A stretch of DNA of 64,000 nt, taken from positions 3,534,001 to 3,598,000 of the forward strand of contig NC_015717.1 of the NCBI RefSeq assembly GCF_000253295.1. Reading direction: 5' to 3'. The stretch is from Hyphomicrobium sp. MC1 (GTDB lineage Bacteria > Pseudomonadota > Alphaproteobacteria > Rhizobiales > Hyphomicrobiaceae). The notes beneath the pieces are model-generated. The model was not told the DNA's origin. It was given only the letters and a program-made list of their open reading frames with translations, and ran no database searches. This document shows positions 25,304 through 35,167 of this stretch, piece after piece; within the stretch, counting starts at the first letter, position 1, and each line of letters opens with the position of its first letter. The position numbers and the translations under genes are program-made.

Positions 25304-27013
25304 ATGGCGTCAGAAGCCGCCGTCGCTGGAGAAAACGCGCATCAATCGGCGCAGCCGGCACGCTTAAAGACGACCGTCCATGGAAAAAGTGCGGCGCTGC
25401 AGATTGCGGCCTCGCTGCTGTGGGTACCTCAGGCCGCCCTTATTGCCGTGACCATCGGCGACGTGGCGAACGGAGATGCATCAACCGGCAGTGCGTGGGC
25501 AGCTTTCGGAGTGCTCGCGATAGGAGTTCTAAGAGCCGTACTCGATAGCCTTGGAAGCCGCATGGCCTTTCGTGCGGGGCGCAGCGTAGCGAGCCGACTG
25601 AGGCAACAAGCCGTCGCTGCGCTCGCCGAACGCTCACCACTTGATATCGAACGTCCTGAAGCTGGCAAAGCCGCGAGCGTTATTGCCGAGCAAGCCGAGA
25701 TGATCGTGCCTTACGTTGCGCGCTTCGAGGTTGCCAAGCTGCGCGCCGTGGTCGTGCCCATCGTGCTTTTTGCTGTCGTCTTGTGGCTGTCGTGGGCGGC
25801 TGCCATCGTACTGCTGTTCGCGGCGCCACTCATTCCGGTTTTCATGGCATTGATCGGCTGGCGCGCGCAGGAAGCGAGCGAAGCGCAACTCGCGAAGACA
25901 GGCGACATGAATGCCTTCCTTCTCGACAGGTTGCGTGGCATCACTACGATCCGTTCGCTCGGAGCAGTCGACGCGACGGCGAAACGGCTTCGCGCCAATG
26001 CCGAAGACTTGCGCACGCGGACGATGACCGTGCTGCGCATCGCCTTTCTGTCTTCAGCCGTGCTTGAACTGTTTGCGGCGCTCGGCGTGGCGATGGTTGC
26101 CGTTTACATCGGCTTCTATCTTCTCGGGCAGCTGAACTTCGGCACATGGGGTGTGCATCTCGGCTTGAGCGGAGGCTTGTTCATTCTGCTTCTGGCGCCG
26201 GCCTTCTTCGAGCCGCTTCGCGAGCTGTCCGCCGTCTGGCACGATCGCGCTGCAGGGCGCGCCGCGATCGACGAACTTAACCGACTGTCGACATCCGGGC
26301 GTACGATCCCTGGTTCAATCACCCATTCGAAAGCCGCGGTGGCAGATCTGACCAGCGCTCCCGCCATTAGGATCGATAAACTGTCATTTCGGTACGGCGA
26401 CAGCGACGGATTGGTCTTCGATCGCTTCGAATTGTCCATCGCACCAGGGGAACATGTGGCGCTGCTCGGTCCGAGCGGCACCGGAAAGTCGACACTCCTC
26501 GCGCTGATAGCCGGCCTCGCGCGTCCGGCAGCAGGAACAATATTGATCGACGGCCAAGGTCTTACCGACAATACCGCCGCAAACCTGCGCTCCGGTATGG
26601 CCTGGATCGGTCAGCGGCCGCACATCTTCGCCGGAACGCTGGCAAGCAACGTCGCGCTCGGCCGGAAGATTGATAGGGCGCACATCGCCGACGCATTGAA
26701 ATTCGCAAAGCTCGGCGCGCTCGCCGTCGCGCGGGGCGCACATGCCATCGGCGAGAACGGCGTCGGCCTTTCCGGCGGCGAAGCTCTCCGGCTCGCCATT
26801 GCCCGGATCGCCGCTCGCCCTAATGCCGGGATCATCCTTGCCGACGAGCCGACGGCGCATCTCGACGCCGAAACAGCAAACGACATAGCGGACAGCCTGA
26901 TCGCACTTGGCCGCGGCAAGACAATGATCATCGCGACACATGATCTGACATTGGCGCGGCGCATGGATCGCATCGTGCGCTTGGGTAACCGGCCGCTGGA
27001 GAGAGCGGCATGA
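25304..27013 (+). CDS. cydD: Cytochrome bd assembly ABC transporter subunit CydD
   Basis: A 569-residue exporter half-transporter: six membrane helices in the first 320 residues, then a nucleotide-binding domain with Walker A GPSGTGKST, signature LSGGEA and Walker B IILADEPTAHLD. CydDC forms a heterodimer in the inner membrane that supports haem insertion into cytochrome bd and affects periplasmic thiols. The start at 25304 has GGGGAAAG about nine bases ahead; a TTG 12 codons upstream is less likely. The stop overlaps cydC (ATGA). It heads the cydDCABX operon, with an FNR-type box just upstream. Confidence 0.9.
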   Translation: MASEAAVAGENAHQSAQPARLKTTVHGKSAALQIAASLLWVPQAALIAVTIGDVANGDASTGSAWAAFGVLAIGVLRAVLDSLGSRMAFRAGRSVASRLRQQAVAALAERSPLDIERPEAGKAASVIAEQAEMIVPYVARFEVAKLRAVVVPIVLFAVVLWLSWAAAIVLLFAAPLIPVFMALIGWRAQEASEAQLAKTGDMNAFLLDRLRGITTIRSLGAVDATAKRLRANAEDLRTRTMTVLRIAFLSSAVLELFAALGVAMVAVYIGFYLLGQLNFGTWGVHLGLSGGLFILLLAPAFFEPLRELSAVWHDRAAGRAAIDELNRLSTSGRTIPGSITHSKAAVADLTSAPAIRIDKLSFRYGDSDGLVFDRFELSIAPGEHVALLGPSGTGKSTLLALIAGLARPAAGTILIDGQGLTDNTAANLRSGMAWIGQRPHIFAGTLASNVALGRKIDRAHIADALKFAKLGALAVARGAHAIGENGVGLSGGEALRLAIARIAARPNAGIILADEPTAHLDAETANDIADSLIALGRGKTMIIATHDLTLARRMDRIVRLGNRPLERAA

Positions 27014-28698
27014 GCAGAGTTTCGCGGGACCTAGCGCCTATACTTTCGCTTTTCTGGCGTGGACCGCGTGGCAAGCTTCTGTTCGGCTTGGGCCTCAACG
27101 CCGCAACCACATTGTGCGGTCTGGCGCTGCTTAGTCTTTCCGGCTGGTTCATCACGGCAACGGCGATTGCTGGACTGAGTGCAGCGACCGCTTTGGCCTT
27201 CGACGTCTTTTCGCCCTCTGCCGGCATCCGGTTCTTCGCATTGGCGCGGACGGTGAGCCGATATGGCGAACGCCTCGTTACGCACGACGCGACGCTCAGC
27301 GTTTTGGCGGAACTTCGCGAACGGCTCTTCCGCGGCTCAGCGGCCATGCGGGAGGCGGAAAAGTTGCGTATGCGCCCTGCGGCACTCTTGTTTCGTCTGA
27401 CGCAAGATATCGATGCGCTCGATTCTCTTTATCTACGCGTGGTCGTTCCGGCCGCCGCCGCCATCGCCGCCGCATTGGCTATCGGCTTGTGCTTCGGCGC
27501 GATCCTGCCCGCCGTCGGCATTGGTTTTGCCGTCTTTCTTGCCATGGCCGGGCTCGGCATTCCGCTGATCGCCGCGCGCGTTGCCGAACGCCCCGCACAA
27601 CGGCGCGTTCTTGCGCTTGAAGCGCTGCGATCTCGCGTTATCGATTTGGTCTTGGGGCAAACCGACCTCGTCATGTCCGGGCGGATTGGAGCACAGCGCC
27701 GTGCCATCGCCGAGGCGGATCGGAAGCTCTCGGATGCCGACAGCGAGCTTAATCTCGCTGAGGTCGCGTCCGGTGCAGCGCTTGGCATCGTCAGCGCCAC
27801 TCTCATCGCCTCGGCGCTTTTCGTCACGCTTCAGCTTGCCCGGCATGCCGAAATCGGTGCGCCCATAATGGCGCTCGCTGTCCTTGTCACGATCGGGGCT
27901 CTTGAGCCGTTCGCTGCCTTGCGTCGGGGTGCCATCGAGCTTGGACGGACCTGCGTTGCCGCGCGCCGTGTCGCAGTTCGCCTCGAACCGCCTCCCCATG
28001 CTTCTGTGGCATCGCCACCGTCAGGCACCGCATGCGCGCTAGATACGGCCTCGGTCCATTACGGGCATGCGGACCGGCCTGCGATCCAAAATATCACCCT
28101 ATCACTCCGGGTTGGCGAACGCGTTGCTCTGATCGGGAGCAGCGGATCTGGAAAATCGACTTTGATATTCGTCATAGCGGGCGAACTTTCTCCCGATCAT
28201 GGTGCGGTTCGAAGTGTCCCTTCGACGCTTCTCACACAACGCACCGAACTTTTCACCGATACCCTTCGCAACAATCTTCGACTTGCGAATGCCACCGCCG
28301 ATGATGATTGCCTGAGACGCGCCATGATGTCCGCCGGACTAAAGCCTTATCTCGACGCCCTTCCGAACGGTCTCGACACGCGCCTAGGCGAGGACGGTCT
28401 CGGGCTTTCGGGCGGCGAGGGGCGCCGCTTGGCGTTGGCGCGGCTTTTTCTTCGGAAAACACCACTTTGGCTTTTGGACGAACCGACCGAAGGCCTTGAT
28501 GACGCGACGGCACGTGACGTCCTTGGGCGGCTGTCGGCAAACGCGGCGCAATGCACACTGCTCATTGCGACGCATATCCGCAGGGAAGCCGAAATCGCCG
28601 ATCGTCTTATTGCAATGAAGGACGGACGGGTGATCGGTCAGGCATCGCGCGGAGATTCTCAATTCGAAGCCCTGCTCTCAACCCTGAGACAGGACTGA
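27010..28698 (+). CDS. cydC: Cytochrome bd assembly ABC transporter subunit CydC
   Basis: A 562-residue partner of CydD. The membrane domain starts LFWRGPRGKLLFGLGLNAATTLCGLALLSLSGWFIT; ATP-binding motifs are GSSGSGKST, LSGGEGRRLALARLFL and LWLLDEPTEGLD. Its start overlaps the cydD stop by four bases, so equal synthesis of both halves is likely. Next, 73 bases downstream, comes cydA. Confidence 0.9.
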   Translation: MSRVSRDLAPILSLFWRGPRGKLLFGLGLNAATTLCGLALLSLSGWFITATAIAGLSAATALAFDVFSPSAGIRFFALARTVSRYGERLVTHDATLSVLAELRERLFRGSAAMREAEKLRMRPAALLFRLTQDIDALDSLYLRVVVPAAAAIAAALAIGLCFGAILPAVGIGFAVFLAMAGLGIPLIAARVAERPAQRRVLALEALRSRVIDLVLGQTDLVMSGRIGAQRRAIAEADRKLSDADSELNLAEVASGAALGIVSATLIASALFVTLQLARHAEIGAPIMALAVLVTIGALEPFAALRRGAIELGRTCVAARRVAVRLEPPPHASVASPPSGTACALDTASVHYGHADRPAIQNITLSLRVGERVALIGSSGSGKSTLIFVIAGELSPDHGAVRSVPSTLLTQRTELFTDTLRNNLRLANATADDDCLRRAMMSAGLKPYLDALPNGLDTRLGEDGLGLSGGEGRRLALARLFLRKTPLWLLDEPTEGLDDATARDVLGRLSANAAQCTLLIATHIRREAEIADRLIAMKDGRVIGQASRGDSQFEALLSTLRQD

Positions 28699-28771
28699 CG
28701 ACAATTGTTCCGGCGGCGTTTCTTCAGCGCCGTCATTTCGGAAGGAGGCCGACCGGGAGTCGGGAAAGCAG

Positions 28772-30349
28772 ATGGAACTTGACATAGTGGCGCTCTCGCG
28801 CCTGCAATTTGCGACGACGGCGCTTTATCACTTCTTGTTCGTCCCGTTGACGCTTGGACTTTCGATCATCGTCGCGATCATGGAGACGGTCTATGTGATG
28901 ACCGGCCGCCATATCTGGCGACAGATGACGAAATTCTGGGGCACGCTGTTCGGCATCAACTTCGTTGTCGGCGTCGCGACCGGGCTTGTCATGGAATTCC
29001 AGTTCGGAATGAACTGGAGCTATTACAGCCACTACGTCGGCGATATCTTCGGCGCGCCTCTCGCGATCGAGGGCCTGATGGCCTTCTTCCTGGAAGCGAC
29101 ATTCGTCGGTCTCTTCTTCTTCGGCTGGGACCGCATGTCTAAGGTCGGCCACCTTGTCGCGACGTGGTGCGTCGCAGCCGGATCGAATTTCTCGGCGCTT
29201 TGGATTTTGATTGCAAACGGCTGGATGCAGAATCCTGTCGGCGCGGCATTCAATCCGCAGACGATGCGCATGGAAGTCACGAACTTCTTCGATGTCGTCT
29301 TCAATCCGGTGGCGCAAGCAAAATTCGTGCACACGGTTTCGGCGGGCTACGTGACGGCTTCCGTCTTCGTTCTCGGTGTCTCCGCTTGGTACCTGTACAA
29401 TCGTCGCCATGTCGCGCTCGCCAAGCGATCCATGACGGTCGCTGCTTCGTTCGGTCTGGCGGCGGCGCTTTCGGTCGTCGTCCTGGGCGATGAAAGCGGC
29501 TACCTATCGAGCGAACATCAGAAGATGAAGCTCGCAGCCATCGAAGCGATGTGGGAAACTGAGCCCGCTCCCGCGGCCTTCACGCTGTTCGGCTTCCCCG
29601 ACCAGAAAGCCCGCGAGACCCACTTTGCCGTCCGGATCCCGTGGGTCATGGGCCTGATCGGCACCCGCTCTCTGACGACGCAAATTCCGGGCATCGACGC
29701 ACTCGTCAACAGCGCCAAAACGCGGATCCGCAATGGCATCCTGGCTTACGATGCAGTTCAGCAAATACGCGCGGCTGGAGATCCGTCCAAGATTCCCCCG
29801 GCAGCGCGCGACGCACTTGAGAAGAACGGCAACGATCTGGGTTATGCGCTTCTGCTGAAGCGCTATGTCGATGATCCTCGCAAAGCGACCGATGCGCAGA
29901 TCGAACAAGCCGCCATTGATACGATACCAAGCGTGCCGACCTTGTTCTGGGCGTTCCGCGTTATGGTCGGTTTGGGCTTCTTCTTCATCGCGTTGATGGC
30001 GACGTTCTTCTACCTGTCGGCGCGCAGGCGGCTTGACCATTACCCCTGGCTGCTTCGCATCGCGACCTTCGCCATCCCGCTGCCGTGGATCGCGGCGGAA
30101 TTCGGATGGGTCGTTGCCGAGTTCGGGCGGCAACCATGGATCATCGAAGGTATCCTGCCGACCGCCGCCGCCGTTTCGAGCCTCGGTGCATTCACCGTAC
30201 TCCTGACGCTTCTTGGCTTCATTGCGGTCTACTCGGTTCTCTTCATCATCGAGATGGGCCTGATGATCCGTGCGATTCGTTCCGGTCCTCAACCTGACGA
30301 CGAGCCGGAAGCTATTCTTGTTTCTCCCAATCTCGTCGCTGCGGAGTAG
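28772..30349 (+). CDS. cydA: Cytochrome bd-type quinol oxidase subunit I
   Basis: A 525-residue integral membrane protein that oxidises quinol and carries haems b558, b595 and d. Conserved positions are visible: H20 in ALYHFLFVPLTLGLS (high-spin haem ligand), H190 in KFVHTVSAGY (b558 ligand), and GWVVAEFGRQPW in the C-terminal part. About 525 residues with an extended periplasmic region between the sixth and seventh helices match long-loop CydA. GGAAAG precedes the ATG. With cydB and cydX it makes a terminal oxidase with high oxygen affinity that pumps no protons but builds a gradient by charge separation. Confidence 0.95.
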   Translation: MELDIVALSRLQFATTALYHFLFVPLTLGLSIIVAIMETVYVMTGRHIWRQMTKFWGTLFGINFVVGVATGLVMEFQFGMNWSYYSHYVGDIFGAPLAIEGLMAFFLEATFVGLFFFGWDRMSKVGHLVATWCVAAGSNFSALWILIANGWMQNPVGAAFNPQTMRMEVTNFFDVVFNPVAQAKFVHTVSAGYVTASVFVLGVSAWYLYNRRHVALAKRSMTVAASFGLAAALSVVVLGDESGYLSSEHQKMKLAAIEAMWETEPAPAAFTLFGFPDQKARETHFAVRIPWVMGLIGTRSLTTQIPGIDALVNSAKTRIRNGILAYDAVQQIRAAGDPSKIPPAARDALEKNGNDLGYALLLKRYVDDPRKATDAQIEQAAIDTIPSVPTLFWAFRVMVGLGFFFIALMATFFYLSARRRLDHYPWLLRIATFAIPLPWIAAEFGWVVAEFGRQPWIIEGILPTAAAVSSLGAFTVLLTLLGFIAVYSVLFIIEMGLMIRAIRSGPQPDDEPEAILVSPNLVAAE

Positions 30350-30353
30350 ATCA

Positions 30354-31511
30354 ATGATCCTGCATCAGTTCATAGATTACGATACGCTTCGTATCATTTG
30401 GTGGCTGCTGCTCGGCATTCTGCTGATCGGTTTTGCCGTCATGGACGGTTTCGATCTCGGCGCCGCGGCTTTGTTGCCGTTCGTCGCCAAAACAGACGTT
30501 GAACGCCGTGTGGTGATCAACAGCATCGGACCGACTTGGGAAGGTAACCAGGTCTGGCTGATCCTCGGAGGCGGTGCAATCTTCGCCGCTTGGCCGCCGC
30601 TCTACGCGGTTTCGTTCTCCGGCTTCTATCTTGCGATGTTCGCCATTCTGTTCGCGCTGATCTTGCGGCCGGTCGGCTTCAAGTACCGCTCGAAACTCGA
30701 AGGTACGAGATGGCGCGAAACGTGGGATTGGGCGCTGTTTGTCGGCGGTGCCGTTCCGGCGTTGATCTTCGGCGTCGCGGTCGGCAATGTCCTGCGCGGC
30801 GTGCCGTTCCACTTCAACAGCGATCTTCGGATCTTCTACGACGGCACGACGCTGTTCGAACTTCTCAATCCGTTTGCCCTGCTCTGCGGATTGGTCTCCG
30901 TCGCCATGCTCGTAATGCACGGGGCCGGGTGGATCATATTGAAGTCGGAGGGTCCGGTCGCTGACCGTGCCCGCAGCTTTGGAAGCGCCGCCGCACTTGC
31001 GACCATTGCTCTCTTCATTATCGGCGGTGTCGTGCTGTGGCTCGGAATCGATGGTTATCAGATCACGAGCACGGTCAATCCAGTAGGACCGTCTAACCCG
31101 CTGGCAAAGACCGTCGCCAAAGCGTCGGGGGCGTGGTTCACTAACTATGGCTCGTATCCGCTTACGATCCTAGCGCCCGTACTTGGAATAATCGGCGCCG
31201 GCGCTACCTACGTCTTCATGAACGCCCGACGGGAAATCGCGACGATTTTGGCGTCGTCACTCTCCATCGCGGGAATCATTACGACGGTTGGCGTTTCGAT
31301 ATTCCCATTTCTTCTGCCGTCTTCGATCGACCCGCGGTCGAGCTTGACGGTTTGGGATGCATCGTCGAGCCACCTGACGCTCTTCATCATGCTCGTCTGC
31401 GCGGTGATCTTCGTGCCGATCATCATTGCATACACGACGTGGGTCTATCACGTGATGTGGGGAAAGGTTGACGAGAAAGCGATCCGTGACGACCACGGCC
31501 ACGCTTACTGA
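30354..31511 (+). CDS. cydB: Cytochrome bd-type quinol oxidase subunit II
   Basis: A 385-residue protein with eight or nine membrane helices. Family motifs are IIWWLLLGILLIGFAVMDGFDLGAA near the start, INSIGPTWEGNQVWLILGGGA and FALLCGLVSVAMLVMHGA. The start MILHQFIDYD follows the cydA stop by four bases and has GGAG ten bases ahead. Subunit II stabilises the complex and shapes the oxygen and proton paths. Confidence 0.95.
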   Translation: MILHQFIDYDTLRIIWWLLLGILLIGFAVMDGFDLGAAALLPFVAKTDVERRVVINSIGPTWEGNQVWLILGGGAIFAAWPPLYAVSFSGFYLAMFAILFALILRPVGFKYRSKLEGTRWRETWDWALFVGGAVPALIFGVAVGNVLRGVPFHFNSDLRIFYDGTTLFELLNPFALLCGLVSVAMLVMHGAGWIILKSEGPVADRARSFGSAAALATIALFIIGGVVLWLGIDGYQITSTVNPVGPSNPLAKTVAKASGAWFTNYGSYPLTILAPVLGIIGAGATYVFMNARREIATILASSLSIAGIITTVGVSIFPFLLPSSIDPRSSLTVWDASSSHLTLFIMLVCAVIFVPIIIAYTTWVYHVMWGKVDEKAIRDDHGHAY

Positions 31512-31535
31512 GCCACTGGAAAGGAGAGAACTATC

Positions 31536-31679
31536 ATGTGGTATTTCGCTTGGCTTCTCGGCCTTCCGCTGGCAGCCGCTTTCGCCGTTCTCAACGCCAT
31601 GTGGTACGAGCTGATGGAAGATTCAGCCGCCGCTCGTGCGCAGACGGCGCCGGCCAAAGGATCGGCTCAGCGGAAATAA
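31536..31679 (+). CDS. cydX: Cytochrome bd small subunit CydX
   Basis: A 47-residue single-helix protein, MWYFAWLLGLPLAAAFAVLN, followed by AMWYELME and a short polar tail. This is the CydX/YbgT pattern (MWYFxWxLG ... NxMWYE). AAGGAG lies ten bases ahead of the ATG and the gene follows cydB by 24 bases. CydX sits beside subunit I and stabilises haem binding. Its last 13 bases overlap the end of the convergent tonB-like gene. Confidence 0.93.
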   Translation: MWYFAWLLGLPLAAAFAVLNAMWYELMEDSAAARAQTAPAKGSAQRK

Positions 31680-32758
31680 AACGGAATGACGTAGGCGAGC
31701 TGCGTTGGCGTCAAATCCGCCGGCGGCTCGCCGAACGGCGCCGATTTACGAATAACAGTCAGCGCGGCGGCATCGAGTGTTGCGCTGCCTGAAGACTCCG
31801 AAATCTTGAGATATCGAATGCCGCCGTCAGCGGCGATACCGAATGAAACGCGGACCGTGCCGCGGACGCCAATGCTTGTTGGCTTATTGCGCGCCAGTTG
31901 TGCGCGGACACGCGCACCATAGCTTAAAGCATTTCCCCGGCTCGCCGAGACCCGGCCACTTACCGAAGCTTGAGATGCATTAGAGCGCGAAGTGGAACTG
32001 CCAGCGACCTGCGCATGCGACTCCTGCTGCGGGGTCTTCTTTTCCTTTTCGACTTCCTTTTTCTTTTCTGCCTTCGCGGGGCTGTCGTCTTTCGTTTCGA
32101 CCGCCTCCGGCATTTCCTTGACCTCGATCTCAGCGATCTGATCGGCCTTGATCTCGCTTACCGCTTGCTCGATACCCCCACCGCGAATAACCGGCAGCGG
32201 ATCGTCCGTCGGCGTCAGCGCGGTCGGCGTGACGTCGGCAACATCAATCGGCTTCGGCGGCGGTTCATCTGAAAGCGGATCGTTCTCCAACTCCGCAAGC
32301 TCTTGCGGTTTCGATTCCGCGGCTTGGACGCTCCCGGCCTGAGACGCCGCTGCAGAGGCTGATGCCATCTGCACGCTTTCCGTCGAGATCGACTCGAGAA
32401 CGACCGACTGCTCCATTGAGAGGCTGAAGGTGTCGGTGTTATCCAAAAGCGTGCCGAATTGCTCGCCAGAGTTTCCCATAAACATCGAGGCAATGACTCC
32501 ACCGTGCAATACAGTCGAAATTGCGATGGCTGCAACGAGAAGCTTTTGGGAAGCACTCTTTGCCGTGTCCAATGGCTTTTCGATCTTGAACGGCGGAAGC
32601 ACCACCGCTCGTCTGGCGACGTTTTCCGCCCGACTGAGCGCCTTGGCAAAGTCGAACGCGACGATATTGGATCCGGCCGAGGCATCGAGCGCGCGGCCCC
32701 CACCCGTTCGCGAACGTTCATCGCGGCGCGGGTGGTCATTGCGTTCGATGAGCGTCAC
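31667..32758 (-). CDS. tonB: TonB family energy-transducing protein
   Basis: A 363-residue protein. A cytoplasmic N-part of about 70 residues, longer than usual, precedes the anchor helix (KLLVAAIAISTVLHGGVIASMFM). A periplasmic Pro/Glu/Lys-rich spacer (PPPKPIDVADVTPT, AEKKKEVEKEKKTPQQE) and the TonB C-terminal domain follow (YGARVRAQLARNKP, GTVRVSFGIAADGGIRYLKI, SSGSATLDAAALTVIRKSAPF, IPFYFR). It transmits proton-motive force to the outer-membrane receptor encoded 105 bases upstream. ExbB and ExbD genes are not in the window. Its stop overlaps the end of cydX on the other strand. Confidence 0.88.
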   Translation of the reverse strand: MTLIERNDHPRRDERSRTGGGRALDASAGSNIVAFDFAKALSRAENVARRAVVLPPFKIEKPLDTAKSASQKLLVAAIAISTVLHGGVIASMFMGNSGEQFGTLLDNTDTFSLSMEQSVVLESISTESVQMASASAAASQAGSVQAAESKPQELAELENDPLSDEPPPKPIDVADVTPTALTPTDDPLPVIRGGGIEQAVSEIKADQIAEIEVKEMPEAVETKDDSPAKAEKKKEVEKEKKTPQQESHAQVAGSSTSRSNASQASVSGRVSASRGNALSYGARVRAQLARNKPTSIGVRGTVRVSFGIAADGGIRYLKISESSGSATLDAAALTVIRKSAPFGEPPADLTPTQLAYVIPFYFR

Positions 32759-32863
32759 GTTCGCTCGCCTCCGGTTACAACAAACTGGCTTTTGTCATGA
32801 TGGCGTCGGCGAATTCCTCCGCCGACGCCCGAACTTCTTCTCCGTGCGATCGCGCCCCGTGGT

Positions 32864-35167
32864 CTAGAACCTCGCCTTTGTCGTGAGCAGGAACGTGCGG
32901 CCGCGACCTGTTTCGACCGGCGCATCGCCAGTGGCAGGAGCACTGAGCGCAGGCGTGTAGGCGACGTCCGTGAGATTTGTCACGTTGAGAGAGACGTCGA
33001 TGTCGTCGGTGACCTTGTAGCTCGAGAAGAGATCGTAGGTCGTATAGCCCTCGTAAGTCAGCACGCCGTCGGAACCAACGTTCACATCGGCCTTCTGACT
33101 GTCGGAAACGATATTCGCTCTTGCACCGACCGTCAGACGCTCAGCAAAGAAGCGAAGGCCACCGGTGACGGTCGCAAGATCGCCAGGCAGATAGCTGTGC
33201 AGTCCCAGGCCATCCATCTGCGACGGAAGCGTCGTATGGTTATGGCTATAGCTCAGACCCGCGAAGAGATAACCCGCATCGTACGTGCCTTGCAGTTCGA
33301 CACCTTCGACTTTCGAAGTGCCTTGGTTGTTTATGAACGTGCAGATAATTCCGAAGTCGTCGCACGCGGCCGTAATGTAGTTGTCCACGTCCATCGTGTA
33401 GTAATCGCCTTTGAAGCGGAACTGATCGCCGGACTGGAAGATATTGTTGATCTTTGAATTGAAGCCAAACTCCCACCCCTTCTGTGATTCAGGCTGAAGA
33501 AGAGGATTTGGCAAAAAGTTGGGCTCGAAGACACTGCCTGGATGCGTGCCGTCGAGAAGCGTTTCCGAGATGGTTGGAGCGCGGAACGAATTCGACCAGG
33601 TCACATACGGCTGGAACCATTCGACCGGCTTTGCGGCAAGCGTCAACTTCGGACTGAAACCACCGTCGCTTTTGTCGACCTGGTACGGTCCGAGCGAAAG
33701 ACCATTCGGTAGCGCCGGCGTGTATCCAGGCGGCAGGTAGGGAAGCAAGTATGGCGGAATATGGGGCTCCGTCACGTCCCCGTGGCCGTTCAAGTTATAG
33801 TCGTCGTAGCGCAGACCAACGATAAAATCGAAGATGCTTTTTGAGAAGGTTGTTTCAGAAAACGCGCCACGGATCGTTGAATTGCCGGACGGATTGACAC
33901 CGCCACCAGCGCTCGGATCTAGCGCGTTTGAGGCGTCAACTTTGTCATGAAAGTATTCGTAGCCGTAGTTCGATTTGACGTGGATGCCACCAAGATCAAA
34001 TAGCGACGTATTCTGCAGGGTGAAGCCCAGACCAAGATCATTGATCTTACGGCCTTCGGCAGCAGAGGCGCCATCGATACCGCTCCCGTACTTCATCGTC
34101 AGGTCGCTGCCAGAGAAATTGGCGCGAAAATGTACGAAATCATTGCCGATGGGGTCGTAGGAATACTGGGCAGTGTAGATCTTCGAATCGATATTCTGAT
34201 TGTAGGAATTTGCGGTGAAGTCGTTGTTGTATAGCACTGTGCCGAACGACAACCGCTGTTCCGGATCGATCTGGATGTGTACTTTTGCCAAACCAGAGAT
34301 CAGGTCTTGATCGGTGTAGGGCACGCGCTGACCCAAACCGTTATCGTAATCGTCCTGATCGTGCTTGCTGATGGCGCCGATAACGCTGATCGCCCCGCTG
34401 CGGATGGCTCCCGCACCCATCTCGGAGAATCCGACGCCATTACTTCCCCACGAGGAAAGGACTGTCGCGCCGTAGTTGCTCCCCGGCTTCAGCACATCAT
34501 CGACATCAAGCGTTCGCATGTCCGCTGTACCAGCGAGAGCGCCTGCACCGCCCGCTGTCGAAACCGAGCCGCGCTGTACCTCGATGCTCGCCAGAAGTAA
34601 TGGATCGACATAGGCAAAACCCGATGCCGTATGGCCAGTGAATCTGAAATTCTGCCGCACACCGTCGATCGTCATATTCACGCGGCCTTCGCCTTCGAAG
34701 CCGCGTATGTTGACTGCGATGCCGGGATTGTTCGGATCGTCGCCGGTCGAGACCCCGGACATCGAACGAAACACATCTTGAAGATTGGTCTGCCCGAACG
34801 TCTGAATTTCGCTTTGACCCGCGACGCTCACACCAGCCGGCGTGCTATAGGGCGAGTCAATCAATCCGGCTTGATTGCCGCCTTCGCTCGCCGCCGGCGG
34901 AGGCGTCGCCGAATTAGCAGTCTTCTGGACTGGAGCAGCCTGTGGCTTCTTTTTCGGAGCGCTGCTTTTCTTCGCTTGCGCGGATTGAACGTCGATGCCC
35001 GGCAGCGGTGTTTCTTGTGCGAATGCCGTTCCGGCCAACGTCAGCGCTGCGGCCGACACGGTCAGCGCCAAGGCCGCCTTGCCAAAGCTTTTGCAAGCGG
35101 GAACCTGATGCAATCCCACCGCGATCAAACGCGCATTACTCGAATCATCAACGCCGCGCACAGCCAT
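32864..35167 (-). CDS. TonB-dependent haem/haemoglobin-type outer-membrane receptor
   Basis: A 767-residue receptor with a long signal peptide (cleaved near TAFAQ, residue 51). The plug domain has the patterns DVFRSMSGVSTGDD, NIRGFEGEGRVNMTIDGVRQNF and SIEVQRGS. A 22-strand barrel follows with FSPKLTLAAKPVEWFQPYVTWSNSFRAPT, LLQPESQKGWEFG and a terminal aromatic residue (KARF). The plug wording and order fit the haemoglobin/transferrin/lactoferrin receptor family, so haem is the likely ligand. No periplasmic haem binder or ABC importer is next to it. GGGGGA precedes the ATG. The linked tonB gene and an iron operon on the same strand point to iron regulation. Confidence 0.88.
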   Translation of the reverse strand: MAVRGVDDSSNARLIAVGLHQVPACKSFGKAALALTVSAAALTLAGTAFAQETPLPGIDVQSAQAKKSSAPKKKPQAAPVQKTANSATPPPAASEGGNQAGLIDSPYSTPAGVSVAGQSEIQTFGQTNLQDVFRSMSGVSTGDDPNNPGIAVNIRGFEGEGRVNMTIDGVRQNFRFTGHTASGFAYVDPLLLASIEVQRGSVSTAGGAGALAGTADMRTLDVDDVLKPGSNYGATVLSSWGSNGVGFSEMGAGAIRSGAISVIGAISKHDQDDYDNGLGQRVPYTDQDLISGLAKVHIQIDPEQRLSFGTVLYNNDFTANSYNQNIDSKIYTAQYSYDPIGNDFVHFRANFSGSDLTMKYGSGIDGASAAEGRKINDLGLGFTLQNTSLFDLGGIHVKSNYGYEYFHDKVDASNALDPSAGGGVNPSGNSTIRGAFSETTFSKSIFDFIVGLRYDDYNLNGHGDVTEPHIPPYLLPYLPPGYTPALPNGLSLGPYQVDKSDGGFSPKLTLAAKPVEWFQPYVTWSNSFRAPTISETLLDGTHPGSVFEPNFLPNPLLQPESQKGWEFGFNSKINNIFQSGDQFRFKGDYYTMDVDNYITAACDDFGIICTFINNQGTSKVEGVELQGTYDAGYLFAGLSYSHNHTTLPSQMDGLGLHSYLPGDLATVTGGLRFFAERLTVGARANIVSDSQKADVNVGSDGVLTYEGYTTYDLFSSYKVTDDIDVSLNVTNLTDVAYTPALSAPATGDAPVETGRGRTFLLTTKARF

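Noticed and set aside
28733..31502. Long minus-strand ORFs opposite cydA and cydB
   Set aside because: They are shadow frames of the cyd genes, with the charged, His/Arg-rich composition typical of antisense frames.
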